From: Rhabdornis inornatus
Taxonomy: Eukaryota; Chordata; Aves; Passeriformes; Rhabdornithidae
Direction of reading: 5' to 3'
Assembly (NCBI GenBank): GCA_013397075.1
Contig: VWZS01002414.1
Coordinates: 4,567-68,566, forward strand
Length of the DNA: 64,000 bases
The notes under the pieces were generated by a model. It worked only from the letters and a program-made list of their open reading frames with translations. It ran no database searches and was not told the origin of the DNA. This document shows positions 10,201-25,200 of the stretch, piece after piece. A program made the position numbers and the translations under genes. Positions within the stretch are counted from its first letter, which is position 1. Every line of letters starts with the position of its first letter.

Positions 10201-13200
10201 CAGGAGTTTGTATTCCCTATGTGGAATATAGGACATATAGCAATAGGCCAAAATCTCCAGAGGAGAGCTTTAGGTAAATTATGGCTGGTAATGGCAAGAA
10301 GAAATAGGCTGAAAGAAAATGTGGTTTCTTGGATGCCTGGCGTTATGTAAGAATTCATTACCACTTTCTCTTTTACTAGGAAAATTTGCTGATTGACGAA
10401 GAACATAATCTGAAACTGATAGACTTTGGACTTTGTGCAAAGCCAAAGGTAAGGGTGTCAGTTGCTCTCATAGCAGAGCTTAATCAGCTACAATGCACGC
10501 ATAAAAGTTGCAGGCATGACTTCAGGGTGCAGTGCAGAGCCTTGCCCTGAATTCAAGCTGTTGGTGCAGTTGTCCCACTGCTAATTGCTTAGTAGGGCCT
10601 TAACAGTGTGAGACAGTTTTACATTTTCTGGGCAGAATATCAGTTTTTCTCTTCTTACACTTGGTTTTTTTGTCACAATATATGGCACAGATTACCTTGT
10701 GTGTAGAGTATATACTCCCACAGAGGCTACTACTGTAAAGCTTATGTTAGTGTCCATTTGCCCCCAATAATTTTCAATGGCATGTGTCATTTTAATAGGA
10801 TTTGTCTATGTGTGGAGATTGTGGGTCAAATCAAATAGATTCCCTGTACCTTTACAAAGCCTCTGCATCCACATGGTTGTACTGAGCTGTTTAACAAGTT
10901 TAAAGATGGTTTCTACATTGCTGCTCTGTTTGTCATCCTCAAATATGAGATGGATGCTGGGAATAAGGAATTTACTGGGAGGATCTTGATGATCCAAAGT
11001 CCTCTGATTGTTGTAGCTGTGTCAAGTTAAAGCACCTTGCAGGAAATTGGGAGTATTAGACCACCATCTTGGTGGTACAATTTCATCTCACTGTGATCTA
11101 CTTAGAACAAAGCCCAGACTAAGGAATAACACGTTTTTAATATGGAAGCATTTTAGTGCTCTTTATGAAGTTACTGCCTTAATATTTATATAAATATCCA
11201 ACTAGCCTCATGCCCTGTAGCTCTTGGATTACTGATTCCCAAGTTTCATCTATTTTCTTTCTGGTCACAAAGGGAAGTATTCCTATCACAGGAGAAGCTG
11301 CAGAAAAGACTACTGGGATAACGTGTGAAGGAGCAGCTTGGGACCTGAACATTTGTAGGATTCTCCTGGTCTTTGACAGTTTTTGCATGGTGAAGGCATA
11401 TATTATACCAAAGCAAAATTTTAGGTGGCTGTATATACACAGCATTGGAAAATGAAGCCTCTGAGGCCTCTAATATATTGTTGCTAGAAGACACCATTTG
11501 TGTTAGAGCCAATGCTTCTTTGTCATCAATTTTGTCTTGTTCTAGGGTGGCCTTGATTACCATCTGAACACCTGCTGTGGAAGCCCAGCCTATGCAGCAC
11601 CAGAGCTGATTCAGGGCAAAGCATACATTGGCTCAGAGGTAGATGATACAATTGTGTATTAGGGTGGGTTTCTTTCCCTGTGGTGAGATTCAGATATACT
11701 CCTTTGGTGTCTTTCAATGTGACGTTGCCTCAGGGGCTCCCAGAAGCTCTGAGACTGAGAGCAGTCACATCCTGGATTAGCTCCTGACCAGAGATTGTGC
11801 ACCTGGCTTCTTCATCTCTGACTAAGCCTTCACTGTCACCAGGTGTTGCTCTACAAAAAATAACTGCCTTTTACCGCATTATTCCAAGCAGCAATTTGTT
11901 TTGTTAATTATCCAAGTCTTGTTGCAAATTTCTGTGCAGTCTCAGTATCTTGTGTACTTTGCCTTTGAAATCTTCTATGAAAACTTGTTCTTTGTACTGT
12001 GCAGTGTAGCAAAATTAAAGAGAACAAAATTACATTTTTCCAGCTTTGATTCTATGTACAGAGCATTGGGATCTGCTACATACTCTTGCCAACCCATTGA
12101 AAATGCTGCAATTTCAATCTCCTCAAACTTCCTATCTGTGCTCTTGGATAGAGTCAGTCTTTTGTCCTTTACCTCCTTTGCACCACTGTCTCTGGCCTCT
12201 AAGTCTTGCTTTTTTTGTTTTCCACAAAGTCAGTGCTTTTCAAACCTCCTGTATCATTATGATTGAAGTGGGAGTTGCAGTATGAGGCATGTAGACCTTG
12301 TCATATCTATACAGAGAAGAAGCAGTGGGGCTTTAAATCTGATTGTAACTGTACTGACAGTTGTCATAATCACGAATACTTTTGAGTAAAAATCCCTTCA
12401 GATGAATTTAATTTCCTTTTTGTAAGTGAAATTCTTGTAAGTTGACAGTAATGCAGCAATTTGGCAACCTAAGGAAAAGGGTAATGGTTTTACTGGTGCT
12501 CTAGTTTCAGTGAATTGAAAATTGTGTGCTTTCACTTAGACTATAATTGTTCTGTCCAGGATTAAGGAGCCTACTTTCCACAAGTTGCATATGGGCTTTG
12601 CCAAAAGGAGACAATGTGATCAGTCTCTAAGCCGTTTTAGACAGATGAGGTTTGTGAACTCTCACTTATGTTTTTTAGGCAGATATTTGGAGTATGGGAG
12701 TACTGCTGTTTGTGAACTCTCACTTATGTTTTTTAGGCAGATATTTGGAGTATGGGAGTACTGCTGTATGCTCTGCTGTGTGGCTTTCTCCCCTTTGATG
12801 ATGATAATGTCATGGCTGTCTACAGGAAGATCATGGTAGGTATTGATGGTAATAGAATACATCATAAACAGGAATTATTGAACATTTTGGGAGATTTTTG
12901 CTTTCTGGTTTGAGAAAAAAAGGCTTATCTGCTGAATTTTATTAATTTTTGCTTTTCTTGTGATCAGTCGTTTGTGGATTTGTTTCTGTTTTCCCTCAGC
13001 CTGTGCAGTACTCTAGCTTGATCCTGTAATACAGTAGAAAAGTGAGTTTCAGGAAAAGCATTTTCCTGCTAGTGGGCTGGACTTTTATATCTGAGTGTTT
13101 ATCGGTCTTCTCCCTAAAAATACGCTTCTTGAATGTCAGCCATTCTCATGTCTAGGAAAAGCGGGATTTTGCATCTGCTATATAGTTTCCTTCTCCAAAA

Positions 13201-16200
13201 AGAGTTGAATAAGTACTAAATAGTAAAATTAAGTCATTGGTTCTTTCCCTGTAAACTCTTGATGTGGCTAAACAGCTGGTCCTCATTACACATGCATCTC
13301 TGCCAGCCACTTCTGATCTGCCTTAAAAATCTGTGTTGATAAAGCTTGCTCTGAGTGGGATGATGAACAGCAGTGTAGAGTAATGGCTTTGGATTTGTCT
13401 ACCTCATTCTCCTCTCACCAAGAGTCTGTTATGGCTAGAAAAACACCGAAAATCCTCCTTGAGAGTATTCAAGGGCTACTTTGGCAGGGGACAACTGACA
13501 CTGGTTTGCACAGGAAATGTTTTCGGGGTGTGTAATAGTCTGAGCTCCATAAAGCACCTGATTATTTCATCAAAGATTGTGGATTTTTAATCTGGAATTG
13601 GAGTACACTTGAGTACCTTGACAGAAGATCTCTAGGAAGCTTAGTTTGAGTTGTCAGAGAGAACTTTAAGTAATTCTTAAAAGGGAAAAAATAAGCAAAG
13701 ACTATTTACAAAGTGATTGTGTAAACGTGTGTGAAATGTTCAGATGAGATGCCATGACTTCCCAACTCATATAATATCATAGAATATCTTGAGTTGGAAG
13801 AGAGCGAAAAGGATCCTCAAGTCCAACTCCCTGCTATTTGCAAGACTACCTAAACTAAACCATATGGTTAGGAGTGTTGTCCAAATAATGCTAGCAAGCA
13901 CTTAAAGTTTCTCAGTAAAATTGCTATGAAGTGGAAACAGCTGGGTTGTCAATAGACTTAAGCTGCTTTTCCCTCTCTGCTTCTGGTGTCAACTTTGTTG
14001 TCTACCCAGAAGGTAGACATTGAGAAGGTATATTGAGAATGTGTCCACTTGTAAGCATGCTGTCATAGGATGGCAAAACTCTTTTTGGTGCTCATTACAC
14101 CAGGATGCAGAAGCTGGTAAATGAGCCAACTGCTTAAGGCATTCACTGAGCAGAGAACTCAGATGTGAAACGGAGACCTTAATTAAAAGTACAAAAAATT
14201 ATTCTGTGTAGTTACTATTGTCCAGCATGGACAAGAACTATGAACTGAGTTTGGAACAATGCAGTGTCTGCCAGTGGAGTGTGTTGAAGTGAGCTGAAAC
14301 AACAAATGAGGTTTTAAAGCTTAGTCTTGGAGCAGTCAAAAACTAATCATGTCACAGGTGTTAAGATGCATACTTGCTATTTCTACTCTGAAGTTGTTTT
14401 AATTTTATGTGGTTATGAATAGAAAATTGTTTCAAATGAGGACACCCACGATTGTGGAATTTAGTTTCACGCATTTTAAATCCAGAAATTTATTGTAATC
14501 TTATCTTAAACCTGTTGCTCTATGTCAAATCTGCTGCTTGAATCTAATTAAAAACATATGGCTTACATGCAGTGTTAATTCCCTGGAATGTTCCACACCT
14601 CTTCATTTGTGAATCAGTGGCTTGACTTTTGGACTGGAAAAATTAAGCTGTGGTGTAACTACTGTAAAAAAAATTACTTCTGGTATGACCTTATGCACAT
14701 GGCAGATATCACAACCTGTTTACCACCCAGTATTGCCCACAGTAGATTGCCTACAATAGATGAGAATTGCTCTTTGTTCTGTAGTGATATACTAAGAACA
14801 AAATGTAGATCACCTCTGTTATTTAGTTTCATAGTAAAGCTGTGTTGTAAAACAGCCTACAGAACTATTCCTAAATAACTTAGTAGTAGTGTCTGTAAAG
14901 ATGTAGTTGAAAGCCTTTCATCTGTGATGTCAATGTAATATGTACTATGCTTAGAAATGCAGCTGCATATAATAGCAACTGTTTTGTTATTAAGGCATTT
15001 GTCTGTAGAAAGAAAACTGCCATTTCAAAATGATAGTTACATTACCTGACATTGACTTTTTACCAATTTTTATTTTTCTCTCAATATTTGTTCAGAAATA
15101 AACTATTCTCAGTGATGAATTTTGGTTTCTATCTATTGTTACACCTCACATCTGGGAGTTGTTTTCATTTTTTTCGAATCAAAAATTAAAGAAAAACAAC
15201 AGTAAATAATTGTATTTGAAAAAAAAATCTGACTTGCTTGATCTGTAACCTTTTTCCTGTCTACTGTATGAGATCGAAAGTTTAGCATTGGATGTAACCT
15301 GTTCAAAAAAGAATATCCTAATACTGAAGATGGTGTACTTTTACTGCCTGGAAAGTAGTGATTTCATGGAATCTTTACATTGCAAAGTGCTAATATTAGT
15401 CATTCATAATCCAGTATGTTTGCACTTCTAGAACTTCAGTACTGAGTTGATATGATGAACCAAGGCAATGGAGAAAGAAGCAGGTTAGCTGCAAAAGTGG
15501 GCGGAGATGGAAGTGTCACACAAGCAGAGTAGGATGAAAACTGCAGCTGGTGATTCAAACATGGCGTTTTCCTTACTAATGCTACTGCAGTAAGGTTTTA
15601 GTACTGACATGACATTTATGCAAGTCATTCTTTAAACTAAGTTCACATCTTCCTGCTCTTTATCTTTTTTCCTTACAAAGTGCAGATGTCACTATTGTCC
15701 AAGCAATTTAGTAGTTCCTTTTGAAGTTCAGTGTTAGTTCTAAATCCTCTTCTTTTTTTGCAGAGAGGAAAATACAGTACTCCAAACTGGCTCTCTCCTA
15801 GCAGTACACGGCTTCTTGACCAAATGCTGCAGGTAAAGACATTGTTTCTGTTCAATAGATGTATAAAGTACTGTTGAATTTGTTCAAAACATTACATCAA
15901 TGAAATATTTTAAAAACATTCTGTGTTTAAAAAGAAGTTTAATTCTTACAAATTTATGAAGAAAAGATTACCATTGCCTTCAGCCAAAAAATCTTGGGGA
16001 AAAATGTTTGATTACAAAAATAATTAGCGAAGTTTACATGATTTAACAGTCTTCAACAGCATGCATTTGGTTGTTCTGCATGTGCTATAAAAATGAGCTG
16101 TTTTGTAGCCTAAATAAACATTTGGGCTACATCTAAGGAATCTAGCCCATGCTGCATGTCCCTGGGAGATCTATTGTAAGTGTAGGTTCTATACTTGTTC

Positions 16201-19200
16201 TTCAATATACTTGCTAAGATCTTTGAGTGTGAGCTTCGTTTTGGTGAAGCTCTGAAACAGTATTGGTTTCTGGTTTTGTCCCTAACTACCCTAACCTTCT
16301 GTGTAGATGATTGATTGTTTCTTCACTTTCTCCACAATTTGAGTATCACTTTCATTTTTATGTCCCACCAGGTCAACCCAAAGAAGCGGATTACAGTCCA
16401 ACACCTGTTAAGTCACCCTTGGCTCATGCAAGGTTTTTCTGATGCTGTTCAATGGCAAAGTAAATACCCAGTAAGTACTCTGGCCAGATAGATATTAAAG
16501 CATTTCATGTAATATTTGCTGGCTTACTACCATCCTCATAGTGCATGGTATGAAATTATTTGTTACAAGATGAACTTTGAGATGGTTGTGTTTCTTTTCT
16601 GATTCTTTTATTACTTATTACTTCCTCTTATTATTACTTGCTCATGATTTCCCTTGAGGAGAAATTTCAGATGTGTTTTCATCATATTCTGCAGCTGAAT
16701 CTGCAGAATAACTGAATTCTCAACAAAAAGTGAAGTACTTCCACATGTGAATGACCGGCCTCTTCTCTAGGCTGCTTGATCACTACTTTTTTTACTGTGG
16801 AAAACACAAATATTCTGAAGGACATGCTAGATGTGGTTATGGTGTATCTTGTATGTTTTCCTCAACGAAAATTTGACTAAAAATTGAAATTTCATTGAAA
16901 GATTATTCATCCTGTCTCTCTGTCACTTCTTTTACTTGTGTGAGAGATGAAGGAAGTGCAGAGAGGAAAAAACCAAAATAATGTGGCTGTGAGCAGAAAG
17001 TGCTGAGAAGTTCCTGCACGTTGGCAGCCAATGCTTCCCGTTGCCACTAGATGGCACTGTTACCCTAGGTAAAGAACAGTTTGACTATGATGGCACCATG
17101 AGTGCAAGCTGGCTTTGGTCGACCTGGGCATGGCTTGTAGCTTTGGATGTTTATAGGCAGAGGAAAGCATAGCTTCCATTCTAGTAAAAATCTTATGTAC
17201 TTTTGGTTGGCTTATTTGAATTTATTAGCTCTGACCTGGGAGGATCCAGGCTGTGAAGCTGTTGAAGTTGTATGACTTTTTCAGTCTGTTTCTACAATGT
17301 TTAGCTGTGATGCTAAACATTTGAATACAAGGTCTAAAATCATCATTGACTGTTGACTCAGCCCACTGGGTTTCACAACAGTGTCGCTGTGAGATACGCA
17401 TTACGTAAATGGAAATGGTAATGGAAATGGAAAACCTCACATTTCAATATCCACTGTGTTCTTGCAGCTGGGACATCTTGATGAGGACTGTGTAACAGAG
17501 CTTTCTCTGTTTCATGAGCAGAGCAGGGAGACTATATTGCAATTAATAACAGAGGTAAGAAGTTTATGTGAGTAATTTACAGTAATTAAATACTGTAATA
17601 GAGTAAATAAATGTACTGTGTTATCAGACCAATACTTATATATTATACTTATATATTCCGTAGTATGACATTTTACATACATATCAGATTTAAGGAGCCC
17701 TTGCACAACTCTAGCTACAACTCTAGCTATATCTCTACTGTGGCTACAAGCTACTGGTTCAGAAGTCCAAATATGTTTTTATCTTTTTTTCCCCTGTAAT
17801 TGTGATCTTTATGTTTTGTAAATCCTACTGTTATTTCCCGCTGTGGTAAAATCCTTCTGAATCTCTGAAAGTCAGAATAGGTTTGTAGAGATTTATAGTT
17901 GAACAACAGATACCATTTGCTTTGAAATAAAGAGTAGGAAAAGAAAAAGAGATAAAAATATCAGAACAACACCCAGGCAGTCTACAAAATACGGGGGCTT
18001 TTTCAGCTACTATTCACAGGTTTTTAAAAATACGGAGTATGTTTAGTCATTTCTCACTACAAATGAGAAAAGCTGAACTGATTACTTTGAGAAGAATTGT
18101 GCAAATGTTAGCGATAACATTGCAGGCTGTTGAAAATAGTTAAAGCATGAAGTGTACTTCAGTTTTTACCTGCATCTGAGAATTCTTCATTTAAACTGAA
18201 TTTTCCACTTCTTTGGACTTTTTAGCAGTGACAATAGTTTTGGGTTTTTTAAAACACTTGGGTTTTCTGCATAACTGTAGCAGAAACAGACTTTTAAAAT
18301 GTGTGTGATACTTGAAAGAGATTTGTGGCGTCAACTCTCCTTGTTCTTTAGTTATAGCAAATAATCAGAATAACCTGTGTACAGAGGGGAAAGGTCTTCC
18401 AAATAAGTTTGTGACATTTGCATAGTCCTTTACTGGAAGACTTCTAATCCCTTGTAAGTTATTTAAACTAACTGCGCTATGCTGCAAACCTGTCAAAAGT
18501 GGTGTCTGTGTTCCTCACACATTGCAAAAAGTTCGCACTTAGGAAAGAATGGGTGGGAGTTACTTCCAATAAACTTATACTCTGGCTGAATTATTGGATA
18601 AACCAAATTATTAGGCTTGCATTCACTTCAGTATATAGCTCTTTACTCCAGAATTTCCATGCTACTGCATGAACTACAAACTTGCCAAGAACAACCGAGA
18701 AAGTGCATTTTTCTTGATCTCAGGCATGTAATGCAAATCAGTTGAAGAATGAAATTACTCTTAATGTGTAATTAGGGTTGCATATCAGGTAGAAAAACTT
18801 TTAGAGACATAGAAATACTCAGAAGGCTGAGCTTGATTTGTACTTGCAATGTTTCCAAACAGGAGATTAAAATACTTTTTCTTTCTTTCTCCCTGACCCC
18901 ACAGTGGAAATACGACCACATGTCAGCAACATACCTCTTGCTTCTATCCAAGAAGGCTCGTGGCAAGCGTGTTCGTTTAAGGTTGCCATGTCTAACAGAG
19001 CATGCCAGTACCATGATGTCGACAGGCCTTGAGGTAAACTTGATTTCAGTAGGACAGCATCTTGCTTAAAATCCTGCTCTGCACTGACAAAGCTCTGCCT
19101 GGAGAAACATTCTGGTGCTCTAAACATCAGGAACAGAGCAGGAGCCTGAGTTAGCCCAACTGGTTAGAGCATGGTGCTAATAACACCGAGTTTGTTTTGA

Positions 19201-22200
19201 TCCTCATATGGCCCATTCACTTAAGACTTGGACTTGGTGATCTTTGAGGGTGCCTTCCCACTCAGAATATTCTGTGAAGTACATAGTCAGCCAAAGTCTT
19301 GGGCATCGAAGAGTTCAATTTTCTCATTAACATGATTTAACAAGCTGGGCTGCTTCTATGCATTGGCTTTACTGGAATAGCCATCTGGGAAGATTTGATG
19401 CATCAAGTGCCGCACAGAATCCTTCCTTGTTAATGGGCTCAAATCCCCTGTTTTCTGGCTTGGGTTATTCCAGATCTTGTTCTGTGATGACTAACTGCAT
19501 TCTATGTTTGTCTGGTTTTTTCTACCTTGAGGGTTGCATTTGGTAAGGAAAATCTTTTGATACCTCATGATATATCACTTGGGCAGTGTTCTCTGAGACA
19601 ACATAGGCACTGTGGGAGCTGGTGATCAAATTGGAGTCATCCCTTTCTCATCTGTTTCACTTGAGAACATAATCCTAGAGAGGAAGGTGTTTACTCTGAG
19701 TAAAGGAAATGTTTTTCTGATGATTGGGATTCTATATAGGAGTTTTGTATATCTTAGGGGCATTTCTGTTTCTTGCCTAAAAGTTAGGTCGTCATCATGG
19801 GAACTTCCATTGTTAGGAACTTAGAAAGAAATTAGATTTAGACTTTAATTGCAGTATTTTCTGATGAAATCTTACTTTTAATTGTGCAGTGGAATCTCAA
19901 CTGAATATTTGTTTTCAGTCTGAAAAAACTGTGATGTGCGAAGATATGCCAAACTGCAGTGAAGTGCAATGGGCATTTGTATTAATGGAATTTACAGATA
20001 TAGCTTCACTATTTGAAGAATCTCCATTAGAAAAATCTAGTATAAATACTCATGGAATGAAGCAGGTGTTTGATACAGTGTTCTTAATCCAAAAGGTCTT
20101 ATTTTTGTTGTACATAAAAATTATTGGATATGTAAATATTTGGTAAACCCTAGCCTAGTGAAGTTAGAAATAGAGTAAAGAAGTGTTTTAAGTATGTAGC
20201 TGAACATACATTGTGCCTTCCTCCAGCTGTAGGTAATTTGACTAAAACTTGAGCTTTGATCATCTAGAAAATGAGTAAATAAGGGTTTTAAAACCAACAG
20301 GAAAAAAATAAGGCACAACAAATACGGTCTCAGACCTAGGCTAGAGCTGCACAAGTCTCTGAAGAAGTGCAGCCTGTCTTTATTGGGCAAGAAAGTAAAA
20401 TGAAGCAATTAAGATTTTGCAATTAAACCAAATGGAAATTCCTAGCTGTGCTTAGGTGAGCAGGTGAGGAATAGCCTTAAATGTGCAAGCTAAAGAATTT
20501 AGAAGAGCTGATAAAGAAGTCACAAATTACTTGCAAACCTTATGAGCAAGTTATAGAAGAAATCAGAAGTATTGAAGAGTTTTAAACTATTGCTCCACAG
20601 TCAAGCATTATATGGTATTTTTACCCTGCCTCAGAATTTCCTTGTCTGTAATGTTCCTGAATGTCATCAGAATACAGCAAAGGATGGCTTTTTTCTTTTC
20701 GTTACATCTCTTGTAGCATTCGAGGCCCGATGCCCAACTGGAGGATACAGAATTCACACTGTCAACTCCAGTGACAAGAAAAGTAGCATCAAAGAAGCAT
20801 AAGAACAAAGAGAATGTTGAGACAGTGTCAGCTTTAAAAAATGAAATGCCCTTTGCACTTCCTGCTCCTAAGACTCCTTTTGCAAAGAGTCAGATTGAGA
20901 CACAGGTACAAGCCGTTCCCCTTAGGGCACCTGTTTTCAAAGGTATGTAGAACGTAACTAATGAAAGTTTAGAACATATATGTTGCTTGGGAATCAATGA
21001 CACTCAAATATGAGCACAATATTTTCTCATCCAATACATCTCTTTGTGGAACACTTACATTTTTTTGCACTATGCAACACTCAGGTTCTTCTAGTACATC
21101 TGGTGAGGTGCTGCAAGAGTTCTAACCATCCATTAGGGCATGTTACTTGTGTGTTACTTACGGGAGTAATTGCTGCTCACGATTACCATGTGTGAGGCCC
21201 TTTTGGAACACGCTAACATGGAGCCAAGCACTGTGTTTGTTAAAGCTTGCACCCAGTTCCAGTCTTCCACAAAGGCTGAGATTGCAGGTTCCTCAACACT
21301 ATTTTTCCTTTGTGATTACCTTTAATGAAAAAAAAAAAAAGCAAACTTTTAGTTGAATCTACTTTAATTGCTGCTTCTAAAGAGAAATCTAATCTGGATT
21401 TCTTATGGTTGCGTATCAGCATTTTCACAGGGGCAGTCCAGAATAGCAGTGAAAATGCTTTTGTTAACAACATGTAGGTCTTATAGCTATGCATTAGACC
21501 ACCGAAATCTGTCTAAATTATGTCAGCTTTTCTGAGTTACCAGAATTTTCAGTCATCAGCCTGTCTAGTCATGTATGTATCCCATATATACATTACCATT
21601 TCCTTCAATGATTACCATAAAAGTTTTGGTGTTGATACTGTAAATGCTAATTCTGTCCTTCAAATGCCTAAGGTTCCTTGCAATAGGAAACTCTTTTTCA
21701 GTTGCTAAGGAGCATTTTTCAAGAACTGTAAGTCTTTTCAGGCTGATTTGAGGAATAAGGGATTTTGAACATACTGCTATTTAATGAGATCATTCCTAAA
21801 GAATAGCAATACAAGTACTGGTTTATGAGTTTGTCTTCAGAATTTACGTGATAACTTGTAATGTCTGACATTTGTATCTGTCTAAAAACAAATGAGATAC
21901 TATCCAAAATGGGAAATGTAGAAACATTTCTAGCTCATTTATTTAGTGACATTTCTGAGGATAAAACAAAAAAAACCTAATTTTTTTATGTTTTGAAATA
22001 TCTTTGATTCAGGAAATAGAAAAGTGAATTATCCACTGGGAATTTTGAGGTTGTTTGTCTGGAGCCGGGTGCAATTCTGTAGAGAGCTGAAACTCAGAAC
22101 ATTGAGGTTGGGTTTAATTGTGACAACTTAATTGCTGACTGTTTCACTTGGTGCTTTCTCCTGCGCCTTTAAAACCATGCTTTGCAGACACTGACTTTTT

Positions 22201-25200
22201 AGGCTGTGTAGCATGTACATTGTGTATTAACCATAACTGTATAAACTTACACCTTTCATATAGGGGAAACGGATCACTGAAGAATACAACTCATCGATGC
22301 AGTGAATTGCTCAGTGATTATTCACGGACCAGTAGCAGAACAAGAAAGCAATTCTAATCTTTAAATTTCTAGTATTGAACTGCAGTGGTTACTCTTAAGT
22401 TTTGATTTGTAGAGCCCTGGGGAAATCAGTCCACTTTTAATTTGTAGAGTAGAGGCAGCATTAAAAACATATTTTATGATTCCCAAATTACAGATCTGAG
22501 GTAGAAAAGGGGGTCTGATGTTAGAGCTATTATTAACGAGAAATCGTCACTGAAGTAAAGAAAATCCTTTTATGCAAAGACATACCTGGTTTGGTTTGGA
22601 TGTTTTCTTTCAGAGAGTCAGTTCATGGCAGTCGCCCCAATTAAGAAACCCACCAACCCAACAAATGCAGGTGAATTGGCAGCAGCTGAGATTCTTCCTG
22701 AAAGAAGGTAGGTGTCCAGTTATTTGTGTACATTCCTGATTAGAGCAGGACTACCTTAATCCATGTGCTGCCTGGGAAGCCCTGTTATAACAGCAAGCTG
22801 CTGTTCTTATTGTCTTGGTAAAAACCTTTCTAAAACCTCTTTTTACAGTCACTAGAAAACAATGAAGGCAGAGAAAAGTTTTTAAATTATATAACTCAAT
22901 ATGATGTATTTTTCATAATGTAGGAGTCTTCTTATTCCAGGTCTCCAAAGAATTGCAATTTTTAGATACATCTGTGGTTTTAAACTTCAACAGCATTTCA
23001 AACAGAAACTCCTATAATACATTGCACTTGATTTAATTTTCTTTATTCTTCTATGTCTGGTAATATTTTAGTGACATCTTTGAAATAATTAGTTTTTTAA
23101 CACTGAGTGAAAAATAACTGATTAATTTATTTATGTAACAGGTGTCAGTCAGTGGAATTAGATCTCAATCTTGCACATGTGGATAGCAGCCAAAAGAAGA
23201 GAAAAGCCAAAATATTTGGAAGTTTTGAAAGAGGCCTAGATAAAGTGATCACAATGCTTACACCAAGCAAGAAAAAACGATGCACTAGAGACTGTCCCAG
23301 GAAACTTAAGGTATGGTTGCTGCAGAGGTCTTACATAAGAACAAGTATTATTATAATACTAAGTAATTATATTAATTATGCATTAATTATTATCTTACAG
23401 TAACTATGATTGAAAACATCCAGTAGCTTCAGAAACCGTTTTGTGAAAGCTTCAGTGATCTCTCTTGCCTGAATTCTACAGTAAAGTGCTCTTACAGTAT
23501 CCCTGATAGCAGGATAGTGCCTCAGTTATCACATTCAGTTATCTGTTAGTCTGGATTCAGGCAAGAGATCCAGGGAGGAGTTTGGCCATTGCTGCTTATA
23601 GCCCATCTAAACCAAATGTGAAGGAAGCAGCATGGTTCTAAAGGAGCCCTACTGGCCCGTTTGTAATGATGTTATTTGTATAGAGATCCCTCACTAAAAG
23701 CCTGACTTCTTTCTACTGAAAAAAAGGCACAAAATGTACACAGGTTGATGGCCTGTTGTGAAAGATTGCTGAATAACAAGACACAGCTAACAACTCAGGC
23801 TGTGCTCAACTGAGAGGGTGAAATGGACATAGTTGTGGCTTCAGAACTATCCACCTACAATAGATACCACTGAGCAGGAGACACCTTGAGCCCTTGTGAC
23901 CCACAGAAACAGTGCTCCAATTCAACTTCCACAGTCGAACATTCAGACCAAAAACACATACGATGCTTTAAAGTTTTTAGATGTCCACAAACAAGGTTAC
24001 CATAAAAAGAAACATTAAGTATACTTGCAGTGGGCGACTCTCTGTTAAAGGGCACAGAGACACCCATCTGGAGGCCTGATGAAGAGTCACAAGAAATTTG
24101 CTGCCTACCAGGTGCTAGGATCCATGGTGTTACTGAGAGGGTACCCCAACTTCTCAAGAGCATGGAGAGCTATTTGCTACTACCTTGTCATGTGGGTAAC
24201 AAATGATGCTGCAAGCCAAACCACAGACAGGATCAAGGAAGACTATTAACACCTGGTGAGGCAAGTAAAAACATTGGTGTCCGAGTCATCCTCTCATAGT
24301 TAGAGAAAAGGGGACAGCCAGAAGCAAATGCATAGTGCAGATCAACGTCTGGCTTCATGGCTGGTGCCATTGAGGTTTTGCCTTTTGTGACAACGGGTTG
24401 TACTTCAATGACTGTAGCCTGTTAAGCAGAGATGGGAGGGATCCACCTGTCTAAAGCAGGCAAGAGAATCTTTGTCAGCCCCCTGACCCATTTGGAGAGA
24501 CAGACTTTAGACTGAAGGATCAACAGTGGGATTCAAAGTGGCGATGCTTGTGCCATTGCTTCCTCCTTGATTAGGTCACTGGTGATTAGGTTATACCAAC
24601 CAGTGTAGTGACAGATGTCTCTTGGCTGCCTCTCAGGATGAGGATCAAAGAGTAAACCACGCTGTGGGTGTGTATGTCTGTTGCGATTGCTCTTACATCC
24701 TTTCTGTGCAGCCCAATTGCTTGATTACCTCTGTGAAATGCCTGGACACAAACATGTACAGCATGGGGAATAAATAAGAACTAGAAATCTATGTGTGCTC
24801 ACAGGGCCGTGATCTCAATGCAATGACAGAACATGGTGGGATAGCTCATGTGACTGAAATGTTGTCAGGGATGGCCACGTCAGTGTGATGAGGTAGTGGA
24901 GTTGCTCATTTTACAGGAGACCAACTGTAACATATTAAGCTCTACCTAGGGTCAGGTGAATGAGTTGAGAGTTTATAGGTGAGAATTTAAGGGAAAGGTT
25001 AAAATAGGTGACACTATTGCAGCTGTTTACTATAATCCACCTGATCAGGAGAAGGAAATTGATGAGCCTTTCTGTGGACAGATGGACAGTGGCCTTATGA
25101 TCACAGGCCCTAGTTCTCATGGGGGACTTCAATCACCCTGATACTTGTTTGGAGGGGCAACACAGCACAGCACTCACAGCCTGGGAAATTCCTCCAGGCT

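Noticed and set aside
12585..12839. 84-codon frame across the exon 7 region
   Set aside because: It is a shifted frame over the duplicated acceptor and exon 7. The kinase frame explains the sequence.
19147..19220. Functional tRNA-Ile gene
   Set aside because: The T arm is degenerate and a CR1-like tail follows, so it is a SINE head.
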